DNA of 64,000 nucleotides from Aureicoccus marinus (GTDB taxonomy: Bacteria > Bacteroidota > Bacteroidia > Flavobacteriales > Flavobacteriaceae). Below are positions 9,733 to 17,689 of the stretch, piece after piece. The stretch is from assembly GCF_002954325.1 (NCBI RefSeq), contig NZ_MQVX01000001.1, positions 377,546-441,545 on the forward strand, given 5' to 3'. A program made the position numbers and the translations under genes. The first letter of the stretch is position 1. Each line of letters starts with the position of its first letter. Below the pieces are notes generated by a model, which had not been told where the DNA came from, searched no databases, and was given only the letters and a program-made list of their open reading frames with translations.

Positions 9733-10596
9733 GCATGGGCTTCTTGAAGTGATAATACATCCCGAATAGTGAAATCAGGGCCTGACTCAGGAAGAAAGTC
9801 AAGCTGATACTGACTGCTTGCTCTTTGCTGAGTGCCAGCCAAAGATGCCCATAATAAAAGGTCGCTTCCCGGAAACCAAGCCCCCCCGGTGGTGAAATGG
9901 GGAGGGCAGATGCGATAGAGGAGGCCAGAAAGACCAGCAAATAAGACAGGTGTTGGGTCTCTATACCAAAGGCGTACAAAATGCATTCGACGGCGAGCAG
10001 TTGAAGTCCTTGCACCCCAGCAGAATAGAGGCTGATTGCCAGAAAAAGGGCAACACAAAGGCAAAAAATCGTTTATTGAGGTACCAAAAGACAACCACTG
10101 AGGAGGGCATTCCCAACCAGAATAGCCAAGACCACCCCTGCCAGATATCGGCTGGTAAAATAAGGGCGATAATACAGCCGTATAGAAAGAGCAAGAGCAT
10201 TCCACTCAATCGGTCCAGGAGCAGGGCACTGACGACCTGCTTGGTTTTTACGGGGTAGGTTTTTTGTATGACATACCCTTTGTAGGCGTCTCCTCCGATT
10301 CCACCAGGAATGAAGAGGTTGTAGAACATGCCGAGCAAATAGAGCTTGAGGTTTTCGAGCCGTGAAATTGGAGCGCCTATTTGGTGCAGGTATCCCTCAA
10401 GTCGAAGAGTAGCTAAGGCTTTGGATGCCCCGACCAGAAAGACAGCCAAAAAGAGAAGTCCCCAATGGGCTTTGGCCAGAATATCGGCGACATCCTCGGG
10501 ATTAATTTTGGTAAAGACAAAGTAAATCAGGACAAACCCAATAACCAGCTTGAGTGCGGTAAAGAGAAGTTTACGCTGCTTTTTCCCGATCGCCAA
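9698..10596 (-). pseudogene. Lysylphosphatidylglycerol synthase TM-region/UPF0104 flippase-like protein, broken by one frameshift
   Basis: The N-terminal ~190 residues read from 10596 with six or so membrane helices (GMFYNLFIPGGIGGDAYKGY is the family signature). Translation then leaves the conserved frame at 10015-10018. The other frame continues with VQGLQLLAVECILYAFGIE and the second signature SPPGGLGFREATF to a stop at 9698. A run of four C on the plus strand (G on the coding strand) should be five to give LLGVQGLQ. Joined, the protein would be ~299 residues, a normal length. The family includes the membrane half of MprF and bactoprenol-linked sugar flippase-like proteins. It overlaps the GT2 gene by 26 bases and is probably cotranscribed with it, suggesting membrane glycolipid synthesis. 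The rest of the frame is intact, so sequencing error is plausible. Confidence 0.8.
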
Positions 10597-11536
10597 TGCT
10601 CACTTTTTTAATCCGGTAAGGTCGTTTTTGCTGGGATTCGTAATAGGTGCGAATGAGTAACTCCATTACGATACCTATGGTGAAGAGTTGAATTCCTCCC
10701 AAAATGAAGAGCATCCCGAAAATCAACAAAGGACGAGTTCCAATATCTTGCCCCCAGCCGAACTTAACGATGAGCAAGAAAATATTGATTCCTACGCCCA
10801 GGATGACCAGCAATACCCCGAAGATCCCAAAGAGGTGAATTGGGCGCTGAAAGTACTTGCGAATAAAGAGCAGGAGCATCATATCGGCTACCACCTTAAA
10901 AACACGTTCCAGTCCGTACTTGGATACTCCAGAATGTCTAGCGTGGTGCTTCACGGGTACCTGCTTGATCTGGGCTCCTTCCAAATACGCCAAAAGAGTA
11001 ATAAAACGGTGCATTTCGCCATAAAGGTTAAGGCCTTTAGCGATTTCTTTGCTAAATACCTTCAAGGCACAACCGTTGTCTTTGATGTCGAGTTTGGTGA
11101 CTTTTCGGACCAGGAAATTGGCGATTTTGGAAGGGATTTTTTTAACCAGAGAATCCTTTCTCTTTTGGCGAATCCCCGTGATCAGATCATAGTCTTCATC
11201 AATGGCGTACTCCAGCATTTGAGGGATATCTGACGGATCATTTTGCAAATCTCCGTCCATGGTAATAATGAATTCCCCTTCCGCGTAATCTATACCAGCC
11301 GCAAGTGCCAAGCTTTGGCCGTAATTCTTTTTAAGCTCAATGAGGTGCACCTTATCGTCTTGCATCTCTTTGACCACCTTACGGGTTGCATCGGTAGAAA
11401 AATCGTCTACATAAATGATTTGGTAGGTATAGCCCTCCAGACTTTCATGGATCTTTTCGGTGAGAAGAACAACGTTGTCTTGTTCGTTGTACAAGGGAAC
11501 AACAATAGAAAGCAATTCTTGGGTTACAATACTCAT
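10571..11536 (-). CDS. Family 2 glycosyltransferase, polyprenyl-phosphate sugar synthase type (ArnC/GtrB-like)
   Basis: A 321-residue enzyme with an N-terminal GT-A domain (IVVPLYNEQDN at 10-20, VDDFSTD near 43-49, and the DxD-type TMDGDLQNDPSD near 92). Two C-terminal membrane helices lie at about 230-300. This arrangement is typical of DPM1/ArnC/GtrB enzymes that make undecaprenyl-phosphate-linked hexoses from nucleotide sugars. Such donors feed GT39 enzymes, two of which lie within 10 kb. The neighbours meaB (upstream) and the flippase-like gene (downstream, overlapping) share its strand. Confidence 0.9.
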   Translation of the reverse strand: MSIVTQELLSIVVPLYNEQDNVVLLTEKIHESLEGYTYQIIYVDDFSTDATRKVVKEMQDDKVHLIELKKNYGQSLALAAGIDYAEGEFIITMDGDLQNDPSDIPQMLEYAIDEDYDLITGIRQKRKDSLVKKIPSKIANFLVRKVTKLDIKDNGCALKVFSKEIAKGLNLYGEMHRFITLLAYLEGAQIKQVPVKHHARHSGVSKYGLERVFKVVADMMLLLFIRKYFQRPIHLFGIFGVLLVILGVGINIFLLIVKFGWGQDIGTRPLLIFGMLFILGGIQLFTIGIVMELLIRTYYESQQKRPYRIKKVSIGDREKAA

Positions 11537-11569
11537 CGGCGTCTAAATGAGCGCAAATTTAGTTTTTTT

Positions 11570-12565
11570 CTACGACTGACCTTCCTTTAAAAAGTCCTCT
11601 ACCAGGCCCAGGGCTGCTCGGTAAGGAGTTGCCTGTCTTTTCTGAATGGCTTCCAGCTTTTCAGAGAGGGCAGCCTTCATTTTAGGAGAATCTTGGAAGG
11701 CCTGCTGCAACTGCTCTTTCAAGGATTGATAAAACCATTCGGCTTCTTGCTCCGATCGCTGTTGATCGAATTTTCCACTGGCCAGACTTTCTTTGATATA
11801 GCCTTCGATAAGAGACCAAACTTCCTCAATACCCTGATTGTGGAGACCTGAACTCAACAACACTTGCGGACTCCAGCCGTCTCCCCGCTGCTGCAAATAG
11901 TGCAGAGCTCCTTGAAATTCCTTTTGAGCTCTTTGGGCGCGCTGCTTGTTTTCGCCATCGGCTTTATTGATGACTATGCTATCAGCCATTTCCATAATGC
12001 CCCGTTTGATGCCTTGTAGCTCATCTCCGGCACCGGCCAATTTCAGGAGGAGGAAAAAATCCACCATGCTGTGCACGAGGATTTCGCTTTGGCCTACCCC
12101 CATGGTTTCAACCAAGATTACATCGTAACCTGCTGCTTCACAGAGGATCATGGATTCTCTGGTCTTTCGAGCGACGCCACCGAGCGTTTCGCCAGATGGA
12201 GAAGGGCGAATAAAAGCATCCTCATCCCGAGAGAGTTCTTGCATCCGGGTTTTGTCACCCAAAATGGATCCCTGACTCCGCTGGCTGGAGGGGTCTACCG
12301 CTAGCACAGCAACGCGATGTCCTTGGGAGATCAATAGTTTTCCGAGGGCTTCGATAAAGGTACTTTTGCCAACACCCGGCACCCCCGTAATACCGATGCG
12401 TATGGAGTTCTTTTTTGCGCTCATAGCGGCCGATAAGATCGCTTCGGCGGCCATTTGGTGTTTGGGATGGTTGCTTTCGACAAGGGTGATTGCCCGGCCC
12501 AAGGCGGCGCGATTCCCCTGAAGGAAATCCTGTATCAACTCGGGTGTTTGCGGGGAATGACTCAT
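11570..12565 (-). CDS. meaB: Methylmalonyl-CoA mutase-associated GTPase MeaB (ArgK family)
   Basis: A 331-residue G3E-type P-loop GTPase. The Walker A motif GVPGVGKS is at 61-68, VDPSSQRSQGSILGDKTRM follows, then VETMGVGQSE (switch II) and NKAD (base specificity). MeaB gates adenosylcobalamin loading of methylmalonyl-CoA mutase and protects it from inactivation. The start is set at the ATG at 12565, since MSHSPQTPELIQDFLQGNR matches the family N-terminus and the frame before it has no family character. The mutase subunits are not in the window, but a cobalamin adenosyltransferase gene is (28 kb). It is followed by the GT2 gene after 33 bases. Confidence 0.93.
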   Translation of the reverse strand: MSHSPQTPELIQDFLQGNRAALGRAITLVESNHPKHQMAAEAILSAAMSAKKNSIRIGITGVPGVGKSTFIEALGKLLISQGHRVAVLAVDPSSQRSQGSILGDKTRMQELSRDEDAFIRPSPSGETLGGVARKTRESMILCEAAGYDVILVETMGVGQSEILVHSMVDFFLLLKLAGAGDELQGIKRGIMEMADSIVINKADGENKQRAQRAQKEFQGALHYLQQRGDGWSPQVLLSSGLHNQGIEEVWSLIEGYIKESLASGKFDQQRSEQEAEWFYQSLKEQLQQAFQDSPKMKAALSEKLEAIQKRQATPYRAALGLVEDFLKEGQS

Positions 12566-12668
12566 GATTCGAAGGTACGAAATGACCCTGTACTTTGGCC
12601 AAAATTTAAGAAGGTAGCCCACTGCTAGCTAAAAGCGATTCCTTAATTTCTAAATCAAATAGCATACT

Positions 12669-13094
12669 ATGTTAAGTAATTCAAATGACCACATGACCAA
12701 TACCGGCGGGCGATCGGGTTTTGTGGTTTCTGCCGATGGTGAATTAGCCTTGGCGCTAAGCCCTAGTGCCAGTGAAGAAGAAGGTTTACCACAGCGAAGT
12801 AGTCCGGAACAATTACTGGCGGCTGCGATCGCCAGCAGCTATGCCCAGGTGCTGATGGATTCAGCGACAGAAAACAGCACGGTTATTTCTTCAGAAATTC
12901 GGGTGACCGCTGCCGTAGCCCTTATGGAGGAGGAAGGGGAGGAGATTCTTGAAATCGTCTTGGAGGCCCTGATTCCAGGTTGCTCAACAGAGGAGGGGAG
13001 CGCGTTGATGCAAGAGGCCTACGACTACTGCCCCTACTGCCAAGCGGTATATGAAAATGTAACCGTTCATCTGAATCTCCTAGAGGAAGATTAA
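12669..13094 (+). CDS. Ohr/OsmC-family protein lacking the first redox cysteine
   Basis: A 141-residue protein of the organic hydroperoxide resistance fold. Recognisable blocks are TGGRSGFVVSADGELALAL, PEQLLAAAIASSYAQVL (the helix that carries the peroxidatic Cys in Ohr as AAxxAACF) and a C-terminal AYDYCPYCQAVYENVTVHL (the second Cys block, CPYS in Ohr). At the peroxidatic position this protein has Ser, while the second block keeps Cys and adds another (CPYC). It therefore probably is not a classical two-cysteine hydroperoxide reductase; it may be inactive, use the CxxC pair, or bind lipid-like ligands. It is a single gene upstream of the sigma-factor operon. Confidence 0.75.
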   Translation: MLSNSNDHMTNTGGRSGFVVSADGELALALSPSASEEEGLPQRSSPEQLLAAAIASSYAQVLMDSATENSTVISSEIRVTAAVALMEEEGEEILEIVLEALIPGCSTEEGSALMQEAYDYCPYCQAVYENVTVHLNLLEED

Positions 13095-13108
13095 TTTTTT
13101 TTGTCACA

Positions 13109-13130
13109 GGCGTAATTCGCTTACGTCTTT
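13109..13130 (+). terminator. Weak hairpin after the Ohr-like gene
   Basis: GGCGTAA (13109-13115) pairs with TTACGTC (13121-13127) across a TTCGC loop, with one G-U pair, followed by only three T. It could be a weak terminator for the Ohr-like gene or an operator for the sigma gene that starts at 13158. Confidence 0.3.
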
Positions 13131-13157
13131 AGACCAAACCACCTGAAAAAAGACATT

Positions 13158-13709
13158 TTGGCGCCAGACCAATCCCTTTTATTACAGCAGTGCAGGGAAC
13201 ACAACCCCAAGGCACAGATGCAGCTGTATCGGCAATATGCCGAGGGCATGTTTCATGTGGCGATTCGCTATGTGGACCGGCCGGCGGATGCGGAGGATAT
13301 TGTCCAGGAATCCTTTATCAAGGCATTCGACCGCTTGCATCAGTTTGAAGGGCAGGTCAGTTTTGGTGCCTGGTTAAAGCGCATTGTGGTGAACCGGAGC
13401 CTGGACTGGATTCGATCCAGAAGAGAGGTGGTCAATGAGTGGGAAGAAAATGAAGTGATTGATCTGGATCAGACCAACGATTGGGAAGTAGATTCCACCG
13501 TGAGCCTGGAACGGGTAGAAGAAGCGATAAAGCGACTCCCCGAAAAATACAGAGAAGTAGTGCTGCTGTATTTGGTTGAAGGGTATGACCACGAAGAAAT
13601 CAGTGAGATCATTAAGATTTCACCCTCCAATTCCCGAGCCCGATTGGCCCGCGGAAGACAGAAATTAAAAAAGATGCTAGAAAAGAGTCATTATGGGACA
13701 GGATCTTAG
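13158..13709 (+). CDS. ECF-type RNA polymerase sigma factor
   Basis: A 183-residue extracytoplasmic-function sigma-70 factor. Region 2 spans about 20-85 (AIRYVDRPADAEDIVQESF, with core-binding and -10 contacts). Region 4 spans about 120-175 (IKRLPEKYREVVLLYLVEG, then the helix-turn-helix HEEISEIIKISPSNSRARL). No ATG is available before region 2, so the start is taken as TTG 13158. The stop overlaps the next gene by 17 bases, and that gene has the layout of a membrane anti-sigma factor. The three-gene operon is likely an envelope-stress or surface-regulation circuit; the signal is unknown. Confidence 0.9.
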   Translation: MAPDQSLLLQQCREHNPKAQMQLYRQYAEGMFHVAIRYVDRPADAEDIVQESFIKAFDRLHQFEGQVSFGAWLKRIVVNRSLDWIRSRREVVNEWEENEVIDLDQTNDWEVDSTVSLERVEEAIKRLPEKYREVVLLYLVEGYDHEEISEIIKISPSNSRARLARGRQKLKKMLEKSHYGTGS

Positions 13710-14304
13710 AGACTTATTTGAAGAAAAGAGAAGGGCGTCCGAAGGGCGGTCCATGCCGAGAGGTCATGAGGAGCGGTTTGCCGAGCGTTTGCAGCGCAAT
13801 ACACAATCCAAAGAAACCTATACAATCAAACCCCTTTGGTGGAAAATTGCTGCAGCCGCCGTGATTATAGCGGGCTTGCTATTTGGTTGGCAACAGAGCC
13901 AACGGGGTCCGGTAAAAGACAGCCTTGATCCTGATCAGGAAATCGTGAATCAGGAGCACCAAACAGAAGACCCCTTGGTCAATTACAGTTTGGGCGATGT
14001 TTCTCCAGACCTTCAAAAAGTAGAACAGTTTTACGTCAGTCAGATCAATTACCAGCTTTCTCAATTGCCTCTGCATCAGGACCAGGGGGAAGTAGTGGAT
14101 CAGTACCTCGAACGTCTGGCCGAGCTCGACGCGGATTACAAAGCCCTTAATCAGGAGCTTTACCAGCAAGGGCCTAATGATCAATTGATCGCGGCTCTTA
14201 TACAGAATTTGCAATTGCGCCTCAAGTTGATTGGGAAGTTGCAGAGTAAATTAAATCAATTAAAATCATCAGAAAATGAACAAGTCTCTACTGTTATTAT
14301 TTAG
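13693..14304 (+). CDS. Putative membrane anti-sigma factor
   Basis: A 203-residue single-pass protein: a basic/acidic cytoplasmic N-terminus of ~48 residues, one membrane helix (about 52-68, IAAAAVIIAGLLFGW), then an extracytoplasmic part that is mostly helical and Gln/Leu-rich. It overlaps the ECF sigma gene by 17 bases and the next gene by 29, the usual arrangement for a sigma/anti-sigma pair. No classical zinc-binding HxxxCxxC motif is seen, so it would be a non-ZAS anti-sigma. The assignment rests mainly on context. Confidence 0.7.
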   Translation: MGQDLRDLFEEKRRASEGRSMPRGHEERFAERLQRNTQSKETYTIKPLWWKIAAAAVIIAGLLFGWQQSQRGPVKDSLDPDQEIVNQEHQTEDPLVNYSLGDVSPDLQKVEQFYVSQINYQLSQLPLHQDQGEVVDQYLERLAELDADYKALNQELYQQGPNDQLIAALIQNLQLRLKLIGKLQSKLNQLKSSENEQVSTVII

Positions 14305-15724
14305 TGCTTGTCTCTTGGGCGGGACGACCCTGGCCCAAAAGCAAAAGAAGACCTACAAAGAGGTCTACAAAGTCGAACCGGGTGCGGTTCTCGACATCAA
14401 CACCGCCCATGCCGATATCGTCTTGGATTCCTGGAACAAGAACCAGATCGAAATCAGTGCCGAAATTGTTTTGGAAGGGGCGACGGAAGAAGAAGCCTTG
14501 GAATACTTCAAAGAAAATGGCTTGAAGATTCAGGGAAACAGCAACAAGGTCGAAATCAAGTCCGGAAACCGTTTCTTTTTTGGAGGACCTGATGTTTGGA
14601 CAGCCGAGGCTACTTCTTTTCCGAATCTGGAATTGGATTTCAATTTTAGCGAACTAGCGCCCATTTTTGAACAATTGGCCATTCCTGAATTGGTGGATTC
14701 GATCATGGTCGCTATTCCGGAGATGCCTCCGATGCCTCCTTTAAAAATGAAAACTTTCGACTACGACAAGTACAAGAAAGAAGGCAAGGAGTACCTGCGC
14801 AAATGGCAAAGTGAATTCGAAGAGTCTTTGGACGAGGACTACCAGAAGAAGATGGAAGCTTGGGCCAAGAAGTTTGAAGAGCAGGCCAAGAAGGCGGAGA
14901 TCCGTGCAGAGAAAATGGAAGAGCGCGCAGCGCTTATGGAAGAACGCGCTGCTCGAATTGAAGAGAAAGCAGCCGAAATGGAGAAACGTGCTGCCGAAAT
15001 AGAAAAGCGGGCAGAAGAGAAGGTCAAGCGCATTTACGAAGTGCGTGGGAATGCCTTTTTCTCCGAAGCACCTTCTTCTAATCGCTTCTTCTTCCGCACC
15101 AACGGAGATACCCGGAAGTTCAAGGTCAAGACCCAAATCAAAATCAAAATGCCCAAGTCGGTCAAGTTACAACTAGACGTCAAGCATGGAGAAGTTACTT
15201 TGGCCAGTGCTGAAGACATGAAGGCTAACCTGAGTTATGCTCGCCTACTGGCAACTCGGGTGGATGGGAAGAACACACAAATTGAGGCGGCTTACAGCCC
15301 AATCCGGGTGGAGGATTGGAATGCTGGCCAACTCAAGGCGAACTATGCGGAGCGGGTTGACCTGCTCCGCGTAGGACAGCTGAATATGGATGCGGTTAGT
15401 TCGAATGTATTTATTGAGCGGTTAGAAAGCAGCAGTTTGCTCTCTCAGCAATTGGGTGCTCTTGAAATAAAAACCATCACTGAAAACTGCACCAACTTGG
15501 ACATCACGACCGAGCACGGAGAAGTGGTCATACAATTGCCCAACTTTCCGATGGAGCTCTATCTGTTTGCTAATGCATCCGAATGCCAATTGCCGAGTAG
15601 TGGATTGGATTTGAATGCCAGCCGAAACAAAAAGATCTACCGCGGGGTCTTGGGCATGGGTAAAGCCAAAAACAACCTCAGTATTCAATCCCAGTACAGT
15701 TCTGTAGTACTCGCGCAGCAGTAA
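14276..15724 (+). CDS. Exported protein with DUF4097-like beta repeats split by a heptad-repeat coiled coil
   Basis: A 482-residue secreted protein with a clear signal peptide (1-20, cleaved near GTTLA-Q). The N-terminal ~100 residues and C-terminal ~200 residues have short alternating beta strands (for example TAHADIVLDSWNKNQIEISA) like DUF4097 adhesin-like proteins. They are separated by a charged helical segment (about 160-255) that includes six exact seven-residue repeats at 211-252. It overlaps the putative anti-sigma gene by 29 bases, so it is an operon member and perhaps a target or sensor of the sigma system. It may sit in the periplasm or at the outer membrane. The function is unknown. 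Confidence 0.75.
   Translation: MNKSLLLLFSACLLGGTTLAQKQKKTYKEVYKVEPGAVLDINTAHADIVLDSWNKNQIEISAEIVLEGATEEEALEYFKENGLKIQGNSNKVEIKSGNRFFFGGPDVWTAEATSFPNLELDFNFSELAPIFEQLAIPELVDSIMVAIPEMPPMPPLKMKTFDYDKYKKEGKEYLRKWQSEFEESLDEDYQKKMEAWAKKFEEQAKKAEIRAEKMEERAALMEERAARIEEKAAEMEKRAAEIEKRAEEKVKRIYEVRGNAFFSEAPSSNRFFFRTNGDTRKFKVKTQIKIKMPKSVKLQLDVKHGEVTLASAEDMKANLSYARLLATRVDGKNTQIEAAYSPIRVEDWNAGQLKANYAERVDLLRVGQLNMDAVSSNVFIERLESSSLLSQQLGALEIKTITENCTNLDITTEHGEVVIQLPNFPMELYLFANASECQLPSSGLDLNASRNKKIYRGVLGMGKAKNNLSIQSQYSSVVLAQQ
14906..15031 (+). repeat. Six tandem 21-bp (heptad) repeats inside the exported protein gene
   Basis: Six consecutive 21-base units encode AEKMEER, AALMEER, AARIEEK, AAEMEKR, AAEIEKR and AEEKVKR. 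Each unit starts with a GCN Ala codon and has a hydrophobic Met/Ile at position 4 in the first five. The bases differ mostly at synonymous positions, so selection on the protein (a regular single-helix or coiled coil) keeps the pattern rather than recent DNA duplication. Confidence 0.85.
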
Positions 15725-15726
15725 GC

Positions 15727-16427
15727 TTAATGCGCCTGGGCCTCTTTTTTCAATAAGTGAGGGAAGTTGGCCTTAAAACGATTCAAGCGGGGAATACTTA
15801 CAGTCTGAACATAACGTTGATTCGGGTTTCTTTTTTCATAGTCCTGATGGTACTCTTCCGCTATATAAAACTTGGTAAAAGGACTCACCTCGGTTACAAT
15901 CGGTCGATCGTAGACCTTTTTTTCTCTCAATAAATCGAGGTACTCTAAAATCACTTTTTGTTCTTCCTCATTCTGGTAAAAGGCAATGGATCGGTATTGA
16001 GGACCCTGTCCGGGCCTTGACGATTAAGGGTCGTTGGGTCGTGTGAGCCAAAGAAGACCTGTACCAACTGAAAGAAACTCACTTTCGAGGGGTCGTAATA
16101 AACCTTTACGGTTTCCGCATGCCCTGTTCTCCCATAAGAGACATCATTGTAGTTGGGATTGACTTCCGTACCTCCAGCATATCCGGACTCCGCTTCTACC
16201 ACCCCTTCAACACTCTCATAAATCGCTTCAACACACCAAAAACAACCGGAAGCAAAATAGGCTACGGTATATTCCTGAAGATTGACATCGTTTTTTTCAG
16301 TCTCCTCCTTCTCAGCAATAAGGGGCTCGTTTTCTTGTGTTTTCTTGCCTGTAGAGTTGCAAGAACTAAATACCAGTACTACACTGCCAAAAAAGGCGAT
16401 AAGGAAGCTCATTTTCGTTTTCATCAT
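15727..16427 (-). pseudogene. msrA: Peptide methionine sulfoxide reductase MsrA lipoprotein, broken by one frameshift
   Basis: The first part reads from 16427: a lipoprotein signal with lipobox VFSSC at about 19-23, then the MsrA active site [18 protein letters not shown] and SGYAGG, on to [13 protein letters not shown]. There the frame is lost. The second part continues in another frame with [16 protein letters not shown] and ends at 15727 with FYIAEEYHQDY (the family's Tyr-His block). One G is missing in the run at 16004-16006 (GGG on the coding strand, expected GGGG). Joined, it would be a ~233-residue envelope lipoprotein reducing S-methionine sulfoxide in exported proteins. The remainder is intact, so it is either very recently broken or a sequencing error. 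It is convergent with the heptad-repeat protein gene, two bases apart. Confidence 0.85.
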
Positions 16428-16507
16428 GTCTCTTTTCTTTAATGGTTAGTAAATTTAGGTCGAACCTTACAAAATCTCCATTTTTTATCATTCTTTAGGA
16501 TTTTTAC

Positions 16508-17179
16508 ATGGTAGAACAAGCCGTTTTTAGACCTCTCATTGATGGGGTATCCTCCCGAACTAACTACGTCCCGGTGGACCTTTCAAAATCAAACCCCAAC
16601 ATTTCCGCTGAATTGGTCCAAGACCCGGAGCGTTGCGCGACCTTTTTGGAGGAGTATTGCCAGGAGCGTGCTGCCCTTGTGGCCTATGGAGGCTATATGG
16701 AGAACAGGGATCTCTATACGCAAAATGGCCTTTTTCAGAGAGGCGAGACCCGGAGCCTTCATTTGGGGGTAGATTTTTGGTGTGCGGCCGATAACCATAT
16801 TCTGGCACCATTCTCTGGACGAATTCACAGTTTTGCTAACAACACCGTCTCAGGGGATTATGGCCCAACCTTAATTCTTGAACACCGAACAGAATGGTCA
16901 GAAACTCCTTTTGAAGGTTTTAGTCTTTATGGCCATCTGGCAGAAGAGTCCCTTGCCAATTGGATTGTAGGCCAAGAAGTTAAAGCCGGAGAAGTCATCG
17001 CTAAGCTGGGGGAGGCCCATGAAAATGGCGGTTATGCGCCCCACTTGCATTTTCAACTAATTCTGGAGATGCAGGATGAAAAGGGAGACTATCCGGGAGT
17101 CTGTGCTCCTTCTGATCAGAGGAGATTCGTCGCTAATTGTCCTGACCCCTTACCATTTCTCGGACTTTCTGCTCCGTAA
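16508..17179 (+). CDS. M23-family (LytM-type) metallopeptidase domain protein without signal peptide
   Basis: A 223-residue protein with the M23 zinc-site signatures: HLGVDFW near residue 87 (HxxxD) and HLHFQL near residue 181 (HxH). Typical members cleave peptidoglycan cross-bridges outside the cell, yet this one starts MVEQAVFRPLIDG with no signal peptide or membrane helix. In other bacteria similar domains are found with or fused to class-III aminotransferases and sugar kinases and may act on small metabolites; no such partner is adjacent here. Substrate and location are therefore open. It is divergent from msrA, with 80 bases between the starts. Confidence 0.82.
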   Translation: MVEQAVFRPLIDGVSSRTNYVPVDLSKSNPNISAELVQDPERCATFLEEYCQERAALVAYGGYMENRDLYTQNGLFQRGETRSLHLGVDFWCAADNHILAPFSGRIHSFANNTVSGDYGPTLILEHRTEWSETPFEGFSLYGHLAEESLANWIVGQEVKAGEVIAKLGEAHENGGYAPHLHFQLILEMQDEKGDYPGVCAPSDQRRFVANCPDPLPFLGLSAP

Positions 17180-17305
17180 TCGGAAAGCTCACTCCACACA
17201 GAAGCAGCCTGTTCAAATCATTTGAAGACGTTAGAATTCCTCTTGGCGAGCTTTTAAGCACATTCGAGCTTGGCCCATAAATACGGTAAAGTATTCAGGA
17301 AAACG

Positions 17306-17464
17306 ATGTATACAATAGGGCTCATCGGCCTGTTCTTTCTTCTAGGACGGCAAAGCACGGCTATCCGAGCAAAGCATGGATCTGCGCTTTTGGAGGTGCT
17401 GAAAGAAAGTAAAACGCCTTCACACAGCCTCCTTTTACTCAAAAATTCACTTATCAAGTCCTAA
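17306..17464 (+). CDS. Weak candidate small protein, 52 residues
   Basis: ATG 17306 opens a 52-residue frame starting MYTIGLIGLFFLLGRQ, with one short hydrophobic stretch and then a basic, Ser/Leu-rich tail. I do not recognise it. Its stop codon lies within an inverted repeat (17460-17482). It may be a genuine small membrane protein or chance; no ribosome-binding or promoter evidence is convincing. Confidence 0.25.
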   Translation: MYTIGLIGLFFLLGRQSTAIRAKHGSALLEVLKESKTPSHSLLLLKNSLIKS

Positions 17465-17531
17465 TTACGCCTCAAAATTAGGGGGGCAGCCCCAAAAAAG
17501 TGGAGCTAATTGGTCGGTAAACGGACACTCT

Positions 17532-17579
17532 CATCGGTAAGCGGTATGTCAAGCTGAATACCGTTACCGATGCTTTTTT
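17532..17579 (+). terminator. Strong intrinsic terminator or attenuator hairpin
   Basis: CATCGGTAA (17532-17540) and CGGTAT (17542-17547) pair with ATACCG (17558-17563) and TTACCGATG (17564-17572). This gives a 15-bp stem with one bulged G, a 10-base loop and then six T (17574-17579). A second copy of the left arm (TCGGTAAACGG at 17514-17524) could pair with the same right arm instead. It lies 111 bases before the start of the next small gene. Confidence 0.75.
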
Positions 17580-17689
17580 ACACTTCAACTGATTTGGTGT
17601 TTTAAATCGAGTAAATCTTGTCGATAAGCGAGTATTAAAGGGCTTCGAGGGACCTGGATCTACTTTAGTCACAAATCAAAGCCCAAGTC

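Larger units (their letters stand above)
17180..17689. other. 510-base gene-poor stretch with hairpins
   Basis: No well-supported gene lies here. It holds a weak 52-codon frame (17306-17464), a 7-bp inverted repeat (CCTAATT 17460-17466 with AATTAGG 17476-17482) that covers that frame's stop codon, a G-run/C-run pair near 17483-17493, two near-identical 11-base direct repeats (17514-17524 and 17534-17544, exactly 20 bases apart) and a strong terminator hairpin (17532-17579). The density of secondary structure suggests a leader or small RNA. Confidence 0.6.

Noticed and set aside
9720-10258. Overlapping frames on both strands near the flippase-like gene
   Set aside because: They are out-of-frame readings around the frameshift; only the two segments that join into the family protein show conserved motifs.
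17254-17672. Minus-strand frames in the gene-poor stretch
   Set aside because: Short, with no hydrophobic, catalytic or conserved features, and they run through the terminator hairpin.
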